From Hoplostethus atlanticus (Eukaryota; Chordata; Actinopteri; Trachichthyiformes; Trachichthyidae): 64,000 bases of DNA. Both the position numbers and the translations under genes were made by a program. The stretch lies in contig JAXDDX010000353.1 in the NCBI GenBank assembly GCA_034670405.1, positions 62,001-126,000 on the forward strand, written 5' to 3'. Positions 22,592 to 32,592 of this stretch are shown here, piece by piece. Each line of letters begins with the position of its first letter. Position 1 is the stretch's first letter. The notes under the pieces are model-generated. The model was not told the origin of the DNA and searched no databases. It saw only the letters and a list, made by a program, of their open reading frames with translations.

Positions 22592-22976
22592 TGTGGCAGA
22601 CTGGGGGGTGTGGTTGGGCCGTTGGCTGGGTGCAGGGGGCGGAGTCGGGCTGGCAGGCGGATTCCGGTTGCCCCAACACTGGTTACAGCAGATCGGGACC
22701 GAGTGGGGACGGGCAGCGGGGAAGTTGCCTAATATGTGTGTCTTCTGTGTTTCAGTGAGCAAGGGGGGACACGCCAGGAGAGCTTGTCTGTAGCCTGTGA
22801 GAGCGAGACATTTATCACTGAACCCGCAGTGAGCGGAGGAGGGTGAGAGAGCCCGTGTCTTTATGTGTTTAACTGTTGTTGTTCTGTCACCGAAATAAAA
22901 CCGGCGTTGCCGCCTTGCCTCACATCTCCCTGTCTCAGCCTCTGTCTCGGCCCGGTATAGTAGCAGCTTGGCTACA
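22592..22976 (+). repeat. 3' LTR of the second Gmr1-like element
   Basis: Starts TGTGGCAGACTGGGGGGTG, like the LTRs at 5084 and 7362, and ends GGCTACA with AATAAA at 22894-22899. The middle is clearly diverged from those LTRs, so it is a different subfamily. 385 bp. Confidence 0.82.
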
Positions 22977-23305
22977 TTCACACTTGGGAAGAATTCAAGG
23001 AAGCCTTTCTTGCTGCTTTCCTAATCACAGATTATCTAACCAAAGTGGAGGAGATGGTCAGAAATATGGTTCAAGCGCCCAATCAGTGTCTCTGAGATTT
23101 TGCCTATGATTATAGGGCCCTCTGTCTAAAATGGAAACAAGTGAAGTGAACTTGTATGCCGCATTCTGAATAATTGCAGTCCTGCACTTTCCAGTTTCAT
23201 GACAGGATCGGTCCATTCGGTGGAGCACCTGGTCAAAGTGGGCTCCATGGTTGAAAAAGACTGGAATATTGGAGAAAAACCATCATTGGTGAAAAACCAA
23301 TGATG
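22977..23305 (+). pseudogene. gag C-terminal capsid of the outer gypsy element
   Basis: Directly after the nested LTR the frame reads [15 protein letters not shown] and, past a TGA near 23093, DFAYDYRALCLKWK. After a short break, another frame gives SVHSVEHLVKVGSMVEKDW. These are typical Ty3/gypsy capsid segments in the right order. This shows that the Gmr1-like element was inserted into a gag gene. Confidence 0.62.
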
Positions 23306-24707
23306 AAGGATGAAGGTCAACAGAAAATGACGCCGACAGGTATGGTCGCCACGGTGTGTTGGTGTGCACTGTTTTCTACGTTTTTGTGTTTTAATGTTGT
23401 TTTCTGCAAACCCACACGCATCACTTTCACAAGAGAGGAGATCCTAAACATAGGGGATTCTACTCCATCAGATTTATATCCCACTTTTCTCGCTTTGTCC
23501 GTGGATTTACTGGACATTATAGTGAAAGGTGCTCTGGCCCTTGGTCACGCAGTGAGACGCCGACGGGGTTTATGCACGGCGTTACCAGCATTATTCCTCT
23601 TCAATGTCCATTCACTGTGCAACAAAATGGACGAACTGTCTCTCATGACAAGGAATAATAGAGACTTGGTTGTGCGGCTTCCAACTCTTACGAGCGGACC
23701 GCGACAAGGAGCTCTCGCACAAAACCAGAGGTGGAAGGATCTGCTTCTATATCAAAAACAGCTAGTGCAACAACATAACAGTGGTTCTTCAATCATGTTC
23801 CCCAGATCTAGAAACTTTATTAATTTGCTGCAAGCCGTTCTATTCCTCTCGGGAATTCACATCCTTTATTCTGGTTACATGTTGGTCATCGTTCTGGGTG
23901 ATTTCAACAAATGTAATTTAACCCACAAACTTCCCAAATATAAACCCGACCAGAGAGGGGAACACCTTGGACCACTGTTACACTACAGTCAAAAGCGCCT
24001 ACCACGCCGTCTCCCACGCTTCACTGGGACAATCTCGCCACTGTAGTGTAGTCACCTGTAGTGAGGAGATCAAAGAAGTGGAGCAGTAAAGCTGTAGAGG
24101 AGCTGCGTGATTGCCTAGTCTGTACTGACTGGGATGTTTTCAGGACTACCTCCAACAGTCTGGATGTTTACATAAATTCTGTAACATCTTACATCAGCTT
24201 CTGTGAGGACCTTTGCATACCAACACGCACCAGCGTGTTATATCAATGACAAACCCTGGTTCTCTGCTAGACTCAAACAGCTGCATTTGGAAAAGGAGAA
24301 GGCCTACAAGAGTGGTGATAGGGACCGGTTTAAGCTGGCCAAGTACTCGTTTGGCAAGTCGATAAAGGAGGCCAAACGGCCGTACTCAGAGAAGCTGAAA
24401 AATCACTTCTCTGCCAACGACACCTCAGTCTGGAAGGGCCTACAGGAGATCACCAACTACAAACCCGAATCCCCCCACTCTATGAATGACCTGGCAAACA
24501 ACTTGAATGAGTTCTACTGCAGATTTGCAAGACAATGTAACAGTCCTAACTCCATTCCCCTGCACCAGCCCCCCCACACCAGACTCATCAACACCCCACT
24601 TCACACCTCTGGACCTAACAGCCCCCCTCCCACAACACTGTCTTTCTCCATCCTGGAGAGAGATGCTAACAAACTACTCAAGAGTTCTTGAGTGAATCCC
24701 AGGGCCC
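23306..24707 (+). pseudogene. L2-like LINE fragment (endonuclease and linker)
   Basis: Segments in shifting frames: LFNVHSLCNKMDELSLMTRN (start of the endonuclease) near 23600-23660, VIVLGDFNKCNL with the GDFN motif near 23888-23925, and then an open 162-codon stretch (24203-24691) with NDKPWFSARLKQLHLEKEKA and the linker ending VNPRA where the reverse transcriptase should start. The RT is absent. The fragment ends abruptly at about 24707 against gypsy pol sequence, and several frameshifts are present. Clade assignment (L2-like, fish Maui/Rex type) is from recognised family patterns. Confidence 0.68.
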
Positions 24708-24879
24708 CATGCCTTGCTGTAACTGTGAAAAGAGCAGTTGCTGATTTGCCCACCTCACTCGCAGACATAGCACGTGCTCAACAGATCGATGTGAATGTGA
24801 GTGAAAAGCGCAAGGAAGCAGAAACAAAACATTTCAACACTGACAGGATAGGATTTAAAGTCCATCATGATGTCCTGTA
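24708..24879 (+). pseudogene. Gypsy pol piece upstream of integrase
   Basis: An open stretch (LTSLADIARAQQ-like, then TDRIGFKVHHDVLY) fits the spacer between RNase H and the integrase zinc finger in Ty3/gypsy pol. It ends at the solo-LTR insertion and continues after it. Confidence 0.55.
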
Positions 24880-25821
24880 TGTAGCAGGTACTACCCCTTT
24901 AAGGGGTACCGACCAATCAGGGACAGGCAGTCTTTAAAAGCAGCTGTGTTGCCAAAACTGGCAAGCCATTCAGTTTCGCCCCGGGTTTTGGCAACCAGCT
25001 GCGCAGGTAGGACCGCAGTCCCTTTTTAAATTAGTGTTTTAACTTCATTACGCTTATTTGTGCTCTGGTCGGTGGTGTAGGTGCCCTGGGTTTCTCAGTT
25101 TCCCTAGCCTTCTCCGTAGAGCGTCCAGGTAGGACAGGGTTGGTGTCCCAAGAGGTGCGTTGTTTTATATTGTTTTTAATGTGGCTGTAGCCTAATTGTT
25201 TTAATTACAAGTAATAAAGTTGTTTCTGTAACCAGTGTCCTCTTTTTGCAGGGCACTGTTGGTTGCTGTTTTTGCCGTCTTGTTATGACTGTTTACTGTT
25301 TAATTTCTTTTTCTTTCTTTATATCTGTTGATCCCAACTGGTCATTTAAGTGTTTCTTTTGTTTATTTGCTTTCAAGGGAGGCCTGTCAGCTGCGGGGGT
25401 AGTATAATAGTGTGGGACTAGTGCTGTCCTTTTCTCTTTTCACTGCGTGTGGTAAGGTTTAATTTTATTCACCTTTTACTTATTTACTTGTGTTTACGTT
25501 TTTGCAGTGTTGGTTTGTATTTGGCGCGTCACGTGTGGTGTGAGTCCCAGAGGGGGGAGACTAGCTCCGTAAGTATCTCCCCTGCAGTTGCGGTCCTGCC
25601 CTTGCCGTTATTTTATTATTCCCCTCCCTGTTGTTATTATTGGTTTGATACGTCTTTGTCTTAGGTTTAAGTTGATCAATAAAAACATTGTTATGATTTA
25701 CCCTTGAACGACGGTCTGTGTACTTCATTCGATTGAAGGCCTGAGCGGGCCCAAGCACACACGAACTGAACTATTTCCCTGGGCGTAATTCCCAGGGTGG
25801 CGTAGTCTATACCGCATCACA
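24880..25821 (+). mobile_element. Solo LTR, 942 bp, with 4-bp TSD
   Basis: Begins TGTAGCAGGTACTACC and ends GCATCACA. TGTA lies on both sides (24876-24879 and 25822-25825). It contains a CTTTAAAAG TATA-like box near 24932, two AATAAA signals (25213-25218 and 25678-25683) and no ORF. The pol frame of the surrounding gypsy element continues across it. The LTR family is unknown; a 4-bp duplication fits several LTR-retrotransposon or ERV groups. Confidence 0.8.
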
Positions 25822-26760
25822 TGTACATAAGGATTCCAGTCAATGACCAGGGAGCCAGTTTCCAACTGGTGGTCCCAACTAGTCTGGTAAGTTCTTTTCT
25901 TACCTACTTCCACGACAGCCCCTTAGGTGCTCACCTAGGGAGATTGAAAACCTTGCTAAGGATTCTGGAGGTAGCCTGGTGGCCTTCGGTTCGGGCTGAT
26001 GTGTGGCGGCATGTGAAATGCTGCGCCTTGTGTCAACAATACAAGCCAGAAAATGGGAAGCGTGCAGGCGAGGTCCAATCTTCGGTAGTAGAAGAGGCCG
26101 GAGTCATGATTGGCTTGGATTTCATGGGCCCATTACCCAGAAGTAAAAAGGGGAACATGTTCTTGCTTGTCGTAGTGGATTACTGTTCTAAGTGGCTGGA
26201 GCGGTTTGCACTCAGAGATAGTAAGACCCATCAGTTGTGCAGAATCCTCAGGGAGGAGCTATCCACCCGATGGGGCGTGCCAAAGTACATCTTGTCGGAT
26301 CGGGGACCCCAGTTCACCAGTCAGGTGTTCAACGACCTCTGCAGGAGCTGGGGGGTGGTACAGAAGATGACTACAAGACCGATAGGGTGAATCGAGTCCT
26401 GAAAGACATGATCGCCTCTTATGTAGGAGAGCAACACCAAGACTGGGACAAGTGGTTGCCGGAGTTCCGTTATGCGTCAAACACAGCCAAGCACGAAACC
26501 ACTGGCAAGACTCCAGCAGAATTGACTCTGTGGAAGAACCAGATTGGACCTATGGAGAGGCTCATTCATAAAACTCCATCCCCACAACAATCGCAGTATG
26601 CTTTGATGGAGTGCCTACACAAAATGAAGCTGGACATTAGACAGAGAGTAGAGGTAGCCAAACTCGAACAAGCTGAGTATTATAATGCCCAAAGGAGAAG
26701 TGGACATTTTCAAGAGGGAGACTTGGTTAGGGTCCACCCTTTATCTAGTGCCCCAGGGTG
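25822..26760 (+). pseudogene. Gypsy integrase (H2C2 and catalytic core), frameshifted
   Basis: The zinc finger H..H..C..C appears as [12 protein letters not shown] then [10 protein letters not shown]. The core follows with [32 protein letters not shown] and, after a frameshift near 26387, NRVLKDMIASYVGEQHQDWD. The conserved Glu region between GVVQK and NRVLKD is deleted or scrambled. A TGA ends the frame at 26759-26761, followed by two more stops before the TTAA MITE. Inactive. Confidence 0.78.
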
Positions 26761-26778
26761 ATGAAACAGTTAGGTTAA

Positions 26779-27171
26779 AGGGTTATTCCTAGACCTTTGT
26801 TTAACCAGAAACCTTTGTTTAAACTCTTCCTGCAACAGCTCACCTCAGATTTCAGAGCGAGACTTCTCCTTGAGCGAGACTTCTGTTTCTGGTTTAAAAA
26901 AAGGTCTATCTCTGTAGGGATCATTTCCGTAATGTTGTCAGACACTTCAAATAACAATCTGAGCCTGTCAGTGGCAAAAACAAGTACTTTTAGTGGACGT
27001 ACTTTGATCGCCCGCACTTGTCCCTGCGGATTACGTTGCAGCCCTTGCAGCCCGTTTTGTGACTGCCGGCGATCTACTGGAGCAATGCCAAAATGCTTTG
27101 TACCTATTTTGGGGTATAAATGACTAATATGTACAAATAGAGACCAGGTTTAAAAATACCGGAATTACCCT
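26779..27171. mobile_element. TTAA-flanked MITE, Kolobok-like, copy 1
   Basis: Inverted ends AGGGTTATTCC and GGAATTACCCT, with TTAA at 26775-26778 and 27172-27175. The interior (for example AATAACAATCTGAGCCTGTC and TTTAGTGGACGTACTTTGA) is shared with the larger THAP-bearing element at 30311-31067. TTAA targets plus a THAP relative point to Kolobok. 393 bp. Confidence 0.8.
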
Positions 27172-27255
27172 TTAACTACAGGGTTAGATGGGAAGACCAG
27201 TCCAAGAAAGTTGACACATTCCATGTAACAAACCTTAAACCCTACTTCAGGCCTA
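27172..27255 (+). pseudogene. Integrase C-terminal end of the outer gypsy element
   Basis: After the MITE the frame reads NYRVRWEDQ, then KVDTFHVTNLKPYF. This is the typical chromatin-side end of a gypsy integrase. It is in the same frame as the integrase tail before the MITE, with stops in between. Confidence 0.65.
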
Positions 27256-28164
27256 GGCCCAGGGCCGGCCCTGGTCCAATTGGTGCCCTAGGCGAGATTT
27301 CAGACTGGCGCCCCCCCCCCCCCCCCCCAACCATAATAACATAACCACTCACTGTTATCAACACAACACAATGTTTTATTTCTGTTATTTCAAACACTAA
27401 AAAGGCATTTCACATAATACACGGTTGGATGTTATGGTTATGGTCAGGTTGCTGGCCCTGATGGATGCCCTTTCGTTCTGCTTACCACCGATGCGCCTGA
27501 ATGGGTGAGACTGAACCACTATCTTTCTTTTTCCATTAGTTTGGGCCAGACCACGATACCAAGTGACTTTATGTTTTTTTTTTTTTTTTTTAATCAGGGG
27601 ATTATTGGATTTTTATTTTTTTGTATAAAAGGACTGCTGCACGGATTTCTGATTAACGCTGTAACGGACAGAAAGACTCATGTTTATTGAACTCTGGTGA
27701 AATTGATTACTGTTGGGTGTTAACTTGTGTGTCTGTAAATATGTGTGAAAAGAAACGGACAATACAACAACTGTGATAACGGTTTTTTGTTTATTTCATT
27801 GGTAGTACGGATAAGCTGCAGTAAACACAAATGCAACCTTTTTGTGATAACTCAGGTCCTAATTGAGTGTGTTTAGGACTGATTGTTATAAAACAATAAA
27901 CAAACATAGATGTCCTGAAAAGAATGAGCTAACAACCTAATTTAAACAAATGTTAGATATGATGGTTAGTCTGGCTAGCCTGGCTAGCTACAAATGGCTA
28001 ATAAAAATATGTTTTCTCACTGTTTACTGTGATATTTCCACCATGCTGCACCAAGGTTATAATTGTGTCAGAACTCGGAAACTTGGGTAGCAAGATTCTT
28101 TCCAACTTTGAATGTTCACGTGGAATTTCCAAGTTCCAAAATTAATTTGTCCTCTATATTTGAT
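27256..28164. other. Intergenic; hAT-like terminus, C run, possible 3' LTR
   Basis: CAGGGCCGGCCCTGG at 27260 resembles hAT termini and is followed by GTGCCCTAGGCGAG and an 18-base C run (27311-27328). 27590-27900 has GTATAAAAGGAC and LTR-like text and includes the 40-base match to 20335. No gene. Confidence 0.4.
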
Positions 28165-28435
28165 GGCATGTGAACGCACGGCTTCTTCTTGGTGGGGGTG
28201 GGGGTGGAGGAGGTGAAGGGGTTCAGCCATGGTTGGTGAACCCAGCTTTCTCTGGACAAAGCGCTTGTTTAGCAGACACTGCTCACAAGTTTTGATTTGA
28301 TTCATCAATTTCTCACCAGTGTCCACACCCGACACCAGAATATAATTTGCGCAAATACAACAATCTACACTCTTCTCTGCTGCAGCCCCACTTTGTGATT
28401 TGACAGCTAGATTTTTAACTAAAAATCTTGTCTAT
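28165..28435 (+). repeat. Dispersed ~375-bp repeat, copy 2
   Basis: Shares CAGCTTTCTCTGGA, GACACCAGAATATAATTTG and CCACTTTGTGATTT with the copies at 13600 and 48587. Shortened at the left. Confidence 0.65.
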
Positions 28436-28494
28436 TTCAATTTAAATAAGTTCCTTGTAAAAGGCACTTCAGCAGTAGTTGGTGAGGTAATGGA

Positions 28495-28605
28495 GAACGC
28501 CAACTCATTCGCTTTCCGCACCCACATTTTTCCAGATGTTCCTGGGATTCGAACCAGCTATCTTTTGGTCTCCAAACACCAGGCCACCACCACCCCTCTG
28601 TGTCA
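28495..28605 (-). repeat. tRNA-derived SINE head
   Basis: Minus strand: a B box GGTTCGAATCCC (28544-28555) and an A-box-like TGGCCTGGTGTTTGG about 18 bp upstream of it. The body shares TTCGCTTTCC...CCACATTT with the SINE at 36105-36310. Too diverged to be a tRNA gene. Confidence 0.6.
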
Positions 28606-28786
28606 AAAACTGGACAAAGAGAGACCTAATCCTTTTAGCCTTTTTTTTTCTGTGGCCATAGATCACCTGTCCAACCAGATGCGCTCATCTTCACACCTCA
28701 CCAATCACTTCTCATCCCTTCCTCTTTCCCCCCATCCTCTCCTCTTTTACTCCTCAGCTCCATTAAGAACTTCCCTAAATCCCCCC

Positions 28787-28789
<3 letters not shown>

Positions 28790-28877
<88 letters not shown>
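28790..28877 (+). repeat. (CA)n microsatellite
   Basis: About 44 uninterrupted CA units after a C run. ORFs through it are artefacts. Confidence 0.98.
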
Positions 28878-28880
<3 letters not shown>

Positions 28881-29040
28881 GAGGCCCAATAGTGCTGCTA
28901 ATGGTTGTGGGATTCTTGGAGGAGCTCTGGGGCAGGATGTGGGGTGGCGGGGGGGGAGTTCAAGGTGGGTCTCCTCTCAGGTTACCTGTCCAGGTAAGTC
29001 TGTGTTTGTTTAGTGTTACCTCGCTAGTCCGGAGGTCCAG

Positions 29041-29057
29041 GCGTGTGTGCGTTTGTG

Positions 29058-29089
<32 letters not shown>
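29041..29089 (+). repeat. (GT)n microsatellite
   Basis: GT run with a few GC and TT interruptions. Confidence 0.95.
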
Positions 29090-29096
<7 letters not shown>

Positions 29097-29260
29097 AAGA
29101 GGTGACACTTAATCCGACTATTGTGGAGGATTCTGTGCTTTAGCTTGTCCATGCACGCACACATACACACACATTCCTCAGGCCGCAATGGACTCAACAG
29201 CTCAGGAGTGCAACACCTTTGGCATGCATTCATGTTATTGTTGTTGCATGTTATTCATAT

Positions 29261-29270
<10 letters not shown>

Positions 29271-29323
<53 letters not shown>
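29271..29323 (+). repeat. (AC)n microsatellite
   Basis: About 26 AC units following a short CT run. Confidence 0.97.
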
Positions 29324-29325
<2 letters not shown>

Positions 29326-29834
29326 TTTACCCACATCTGCAGCACACTCTGGCCGTCGACGCAGCAGGAAGGACGTCTGTCATCTTAAAAATAAAATGAT
29401 GGCAATTGATGAGATCCATCTATCGTCCCAGATAAGACTTGTCAATGTAATGTTGGCAGAGGTGTAGGCACAGCAGAGGCCAAGCTTTCACTACCTCCCA
29501 AGAAATATACAGACAGCTGAGCTGGGAGGGAGACTTTGGCAGGGCTGCTTTTATACGAGGGATGAACAGAAGAAGAAGAAAAAAAAAGAATTGGCCCTGG
29601 ACTTTATAGCCGACCAGCCCACTTTCAACAAGGAAAACAAGCACAATATCTAATTGCATCGCCCTCTCTGCCTACCCCACACTTGTCAGGAAAGACAGAA
29701 CAAGTACAGGCAGTGTTCTGCCCCATGGAGATGGTGATGACATATAGGAGTAATAATCCATGACAGTCTCATATATATAAATTTCAGTATATCATATATA
29801 TATATATAACACAATAGTATTCCAGCCTAAAGTC
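29324..29834. other. Intergenic, nothing recognised
   Basis: Contains a short TATATATA run near 29795. No gene. Confidence 0.4.
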
Positions 29835-30000
29835 AGTTTATGAAAGCTTTTGTGTTTGCTGGTCTATACACCCGGTGTTAGATAGGTCTTTCCAGGGAGA
29901 AATCCCCTGGCACACAGGAAGTGATGCATTTGACGTTTACGGTTTGTGTGGAATAAACAGCACAAGAGATGGGTAGTTAGCATGAGCAAGGTTTTCATTT
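29835..30000 (+). repeat. Dispersed repeat with Kozak mini-ORF family, 5' half
   Basis: Contains GAAAGCTTTTGTGTTTGCTG, CACACAGGAAGTGATGCATT and GGGTAGTTAGCATGAGCA, shared with 45557-45815, and with 58238-58400 on the other strand. Lacks the mini-ORF part. Confidence 0.7.
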
Positions 30001-30310
30001 TATTTATTTAATAGTTATTATTTGAACTACTCTGGAAAACTATTAAAATACTATTCAGGGGGTAAAGTGAAGGAATGTTTGTTTTTCACCCCAAGGCTCA
30101 GGTTCGGGAAGATAATCTGCCGGTCTTGTCATGCGGAGACCCAACAGGAGTCAGCTCATGTTTGACTCAGATATCCACTGCATCTCAATGCCAAATGTTA
30201 TGGGGTTTTTTTTTGTTGTTTTTTTTCAAAACAGAACCTCCTTGTGTCGCTTCAGCTCATAGTTTGATTTCTGCACAGTCTCACAATTTGCAGACAGACT
30301 TTAAGCTTAA

Positions 30311-31067
30311 AGGACAATTCCGGGATTTTTAAACCTGGCCTCTATATCTGGCCTCCACCGTTGTCACATTTCCATGTCCTCTTCCTGCAACAACTCTCGC
30401 GAGATTTCAGAGTTCAGAGTTGTTGGAAATGTGACAAAGGTGATCTATAAAAGCAAGAGGGTTGACTTGTTGCAGGAAGAGGATGGTGGAAACGTAAATC
30501 AGCGTTGGAGACGTGTGCTGGAGTATAGAAAGCGTAGTTTAGAGTATTTGTTTTTCCCAAAGATAAAAAACGACAACAATGGTTCGTTTTTGCGCATTTC
30601 CGAACTGTGCCAACAAAATGTTGAGGAAGACTTTGCGCAGCTTTCATAGAATACCTTTGTCAGGTTTCTACCGTCCTCTTCCTGCAACAAGTGAACCCTC
30701 TCGCTATAGACTACCTTTGTCCACCGTTCATTTCAGAGCGGGACTTTTCCTTGAGCTAGACTTTAGTTTTCTGGTTAAAAAAAGGTCTATTTCTGTAGCG
30801 ATCCTTTCAGTAATGTTGTCAGACACTTGTCAGACACACGAATAACAATCTGAGCCTGTCAGTGGCAAAATCAAGCACTTTTAGTGGACGTACTTTGACC
30901 GCCTGCCTATGCCCCAACAGATTACGTTGCAGCCATTGAGCCCGTTTCGCGACTGCCGACTGAGCGGATCTACTGGAGCAATTCCGAAACTTTTTGGACC
31001 TATTTTGCGGTATAATAGGCGATTTTGTGGATATAGAGGCCAGGTTTAAAAATCCCGGAATTGTCCT
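30311..31067. mobile_element. TTAA-flanked THAP transposon derivative, Kolobok-like, copy 2
   Basis: Near-perfect inverted ends (AGGACAATTCCGGGATTTTT and its mirror, extending through AAACCTGGCCTCTATAT) with TTAA at 30307-30310 and 31068-31071. It is 757 bp. The interior holds a truncated THAP-domain reading frame and about 250 bp shared with copy 1. TTAA duplication plus THAP is the signature of Kolobok-type elements. Other TTAA-inserting superfamilies exist (piggyBac), but they do not carry THAP. Confidence 0.85.
30579..30680 (+). pseudogene. Truncated THAP zinc-finger N-terminus
   Basis: The ATG at 30579 gives MVRFCAFPNCANKML, then SFHRIPL. This is the start of a THAP domain (C2CH zinc finger: two Cys five residues apart, then the SFHR-x-P motif). 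The rest of the domain and the transposase are missing; the frame runs into MITE interior and stops near 30845. Remnant of the autonomous element's DNA-binding domain. Confidence 0.7.
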
Positions 31068-31109
31068 TTAAAGCTCAATGTGTGGCAACTCACTCTTATA
31101 TTTTCCATG

Positions 31110-31114
<5 letters not shown>

Positions 31115-31160
<46 letters not shown>
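31115..31160 (+). repeat. (GA)n microsatellite
   Basis: About 23 GA units just right of the TTAA element. Confidence 0.97.
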
Positions 31161-31165
<5 letters not shown>

Positions 31166-32044
31166 ACAAGCATGTTCACACATAATCATGCACATGCAGC
31201 AAATTATTTTGAGTACAAAATAAAACAACGGGTATAAAATGATTAAAAACCTCTCTGATGTTTGCTTTTTCTTTAACTCCAGCTGACGCTGCTAAAACTC
31301 AGCCAACTCATCCTGATGAACTTGGATGCTACATGATAAGAGAAATCTCTAAATAGTCCAGAGCCTTCCTTTTTTTGTCAGTGCAATCCTTTAGACACGC
31401 AGTAAGGCATAAGACTGCGGGATGACAAAACACTTCTGACGGGTGTCCAAAACGACGCTAAAATGTGCAGATATATCTGGGGGCTGGCTTTGAATTTGCA
31501 GGGAGCTGGCATTTGCGAGTTTGTACATGCTGTTACAATTTCCACTTCTCCTGCAGCTGACGACACTGGGTATCATGTGCATGGGAGGTAAACAAACCTC
31601 AATAAAAGTCAGTCAGTGTGTTTTCCCGAGTCGATTTGTTTTACCCCACAGCCGAAACGTTTTGGCAGTCAAAGCACCAGCTAACAAGAACCACAGCTGT
31701 GTTTCCACCCCCCCCCCCCCCCACAACCACTCCGTCCCCACTACTTTAATGCAGCACATATTTGCTTGGTTAATTGTGGATTCTGACATACAGATCAGCC
31801 CATGTTAGTGATTTGTTAATGCAGCCTGTCATTGGGTTTGTTGATGCAGGTATCAGGCCGCGGCGTTTGTGTTGTCAACTCGCATTCAGTTTGACGGAAC
31901 AGACCTGCACACTTTCACAATCAAACGCACGTGGGTTCCACCAGCGTGGGGTTTCTGAAGGCTGATACCGATACTTTTGGATTGACGCTAGCTGATGTTT
32001 TGCGATCTTTAAATTTGACCGTTTTCATGCTAAGAATGCCAAGT
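31161..32044. other. Intergenic, nothing recognised
   Basis: Includes a C run near 31708-31722. No gene or clear repeat boundary was seen. Confidence 0.4.
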
Positions 32045-32395
32045 ATTCAGTGTTTCTCCCAGATTTTTATTCTCGTCAGGGTGGAAAAGCCTCTGAAACA
32101 CCATTTAAACCATGGGACACTAAAACGCTCCACTGTAACCCAGGGTAAGGAAATTCTTTTAGGTTTAGCAGCTTAGGGTAAGACAGGGTGAGGCATCCCA
32201 CCTATTCAATGGTAGGGAAACTAACAATAACAATAATAACATCATGCATCCTCGGTGGAATCTGATCAAAATGTCTCATTAGAATCAATTCAGGTTAAGG
32301 GCTTCCCATAGACAACCAGTGTAGTATTGATCAATTCTACAATAAATATGTAATCAATCAAACTGTATGATATCCATCATGTCAGAGGTGGACAA
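32045..32395 (-). mobile_element. hAT-like MITE, copy in the 32-kb region
   Basis: Contains AGTGTTTCTCCCAGA at its left end and AATCAATTCAGGTTAAGGGC farther right. The same two blocks occur in reversed orientation in vgll2 intron 2 (54420-54690); single blocks occur at 3940 and 45375. CAGTGTTTC-type ends are typical of hAT. The other terminus is not clear. Confidence 0.55.
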
Positions 32396-32490
32396 AACCG
32401 ACCGGATCAGTAATAAAAATAAAAAAATGTATAAAATAATAATAAGAAAATAAAATATATTGGCAGTCCCATATGTCAGTCCCATACAAC

Positions 32491-32492
<2 letters not shown>

Positions 32493-32579
<87 letters not shown>

Positions 32580-32592
32580 CACACACACACAC
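32493..32592 (+). repeat. (CT)n followed by (CA)n microsatellite
   Basis: About 42 CT units, then eight CA units. Confidence 0.97.

Larger units (their letters stand above)
21184..22976 (+). mobile_element. Second Gmr1-like element, 5'-deleted, integrase before RT
   Basis: Integrase (21184-21648) precedes reverse transcriptase (21735-22340), which is followed by a short stretch and an LTR (22592-22976). This is the order known from Gmr1-like Ty3/gypsy elements, otherwise typical of Ty1/copia. The 5' LTR, gag and protease are missing. It sits inside the gag of the outer gypsy element, whose frame resumes right after the LTR. Confidence 0.8.
20587..27255 (+). mobile_element. Old Ty3/gypsy element with four nested insertions
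   Basis: A single gypsy relic can be followed through the interruptions: gag N-terminus (20587-21183), gag C-terminal capsid (22977-23305), the pol region before integrase (24708-24879), integrase (25822-26760) and the integrase C-terminal end (27172-27255). Between these lie a Gmr1-like element, an L2-like LINE, a 942-bp solo LTR and a 393-bp TTAA-flanked MITE. At the solo LTR and at the MITE the host frame resumes once the insert and one target copy are set aside. The protease, reverse transcriptase and RNase H of the host element are gone. That all outer fragments belong to one copy is inference from order and orientation. Confidence 0.68.

Noticed and set aside
21171..22985. TTCACACTT on both sides of the nested Gmr1-like element as a TSD
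   Set aside because: The left copy lies in gag text next to a deletion and is not at a TG end; the family's duplication is 5 bp elsewhere. Probably chance or host-gag similarity.
23300..24046. 248-codon ORF as a host membrane or secreted protein
   Set aside because: A hydrophobic start is present, but the interior reads as the LINE endonuclease region with frame changes.
28400..28882. 160-codon ORF ending in Thr-His repeats
   Set aside because: Runs into the CA microsatellite; the upstream part is a SINE and repeat mix.
28790..29323. CRISPR-like repeat-spacer pattern
   Set aside because: Only dinucleotide microsatellites separated by unique sequence; no direct repeats of CRISPR type anywhere in the window.
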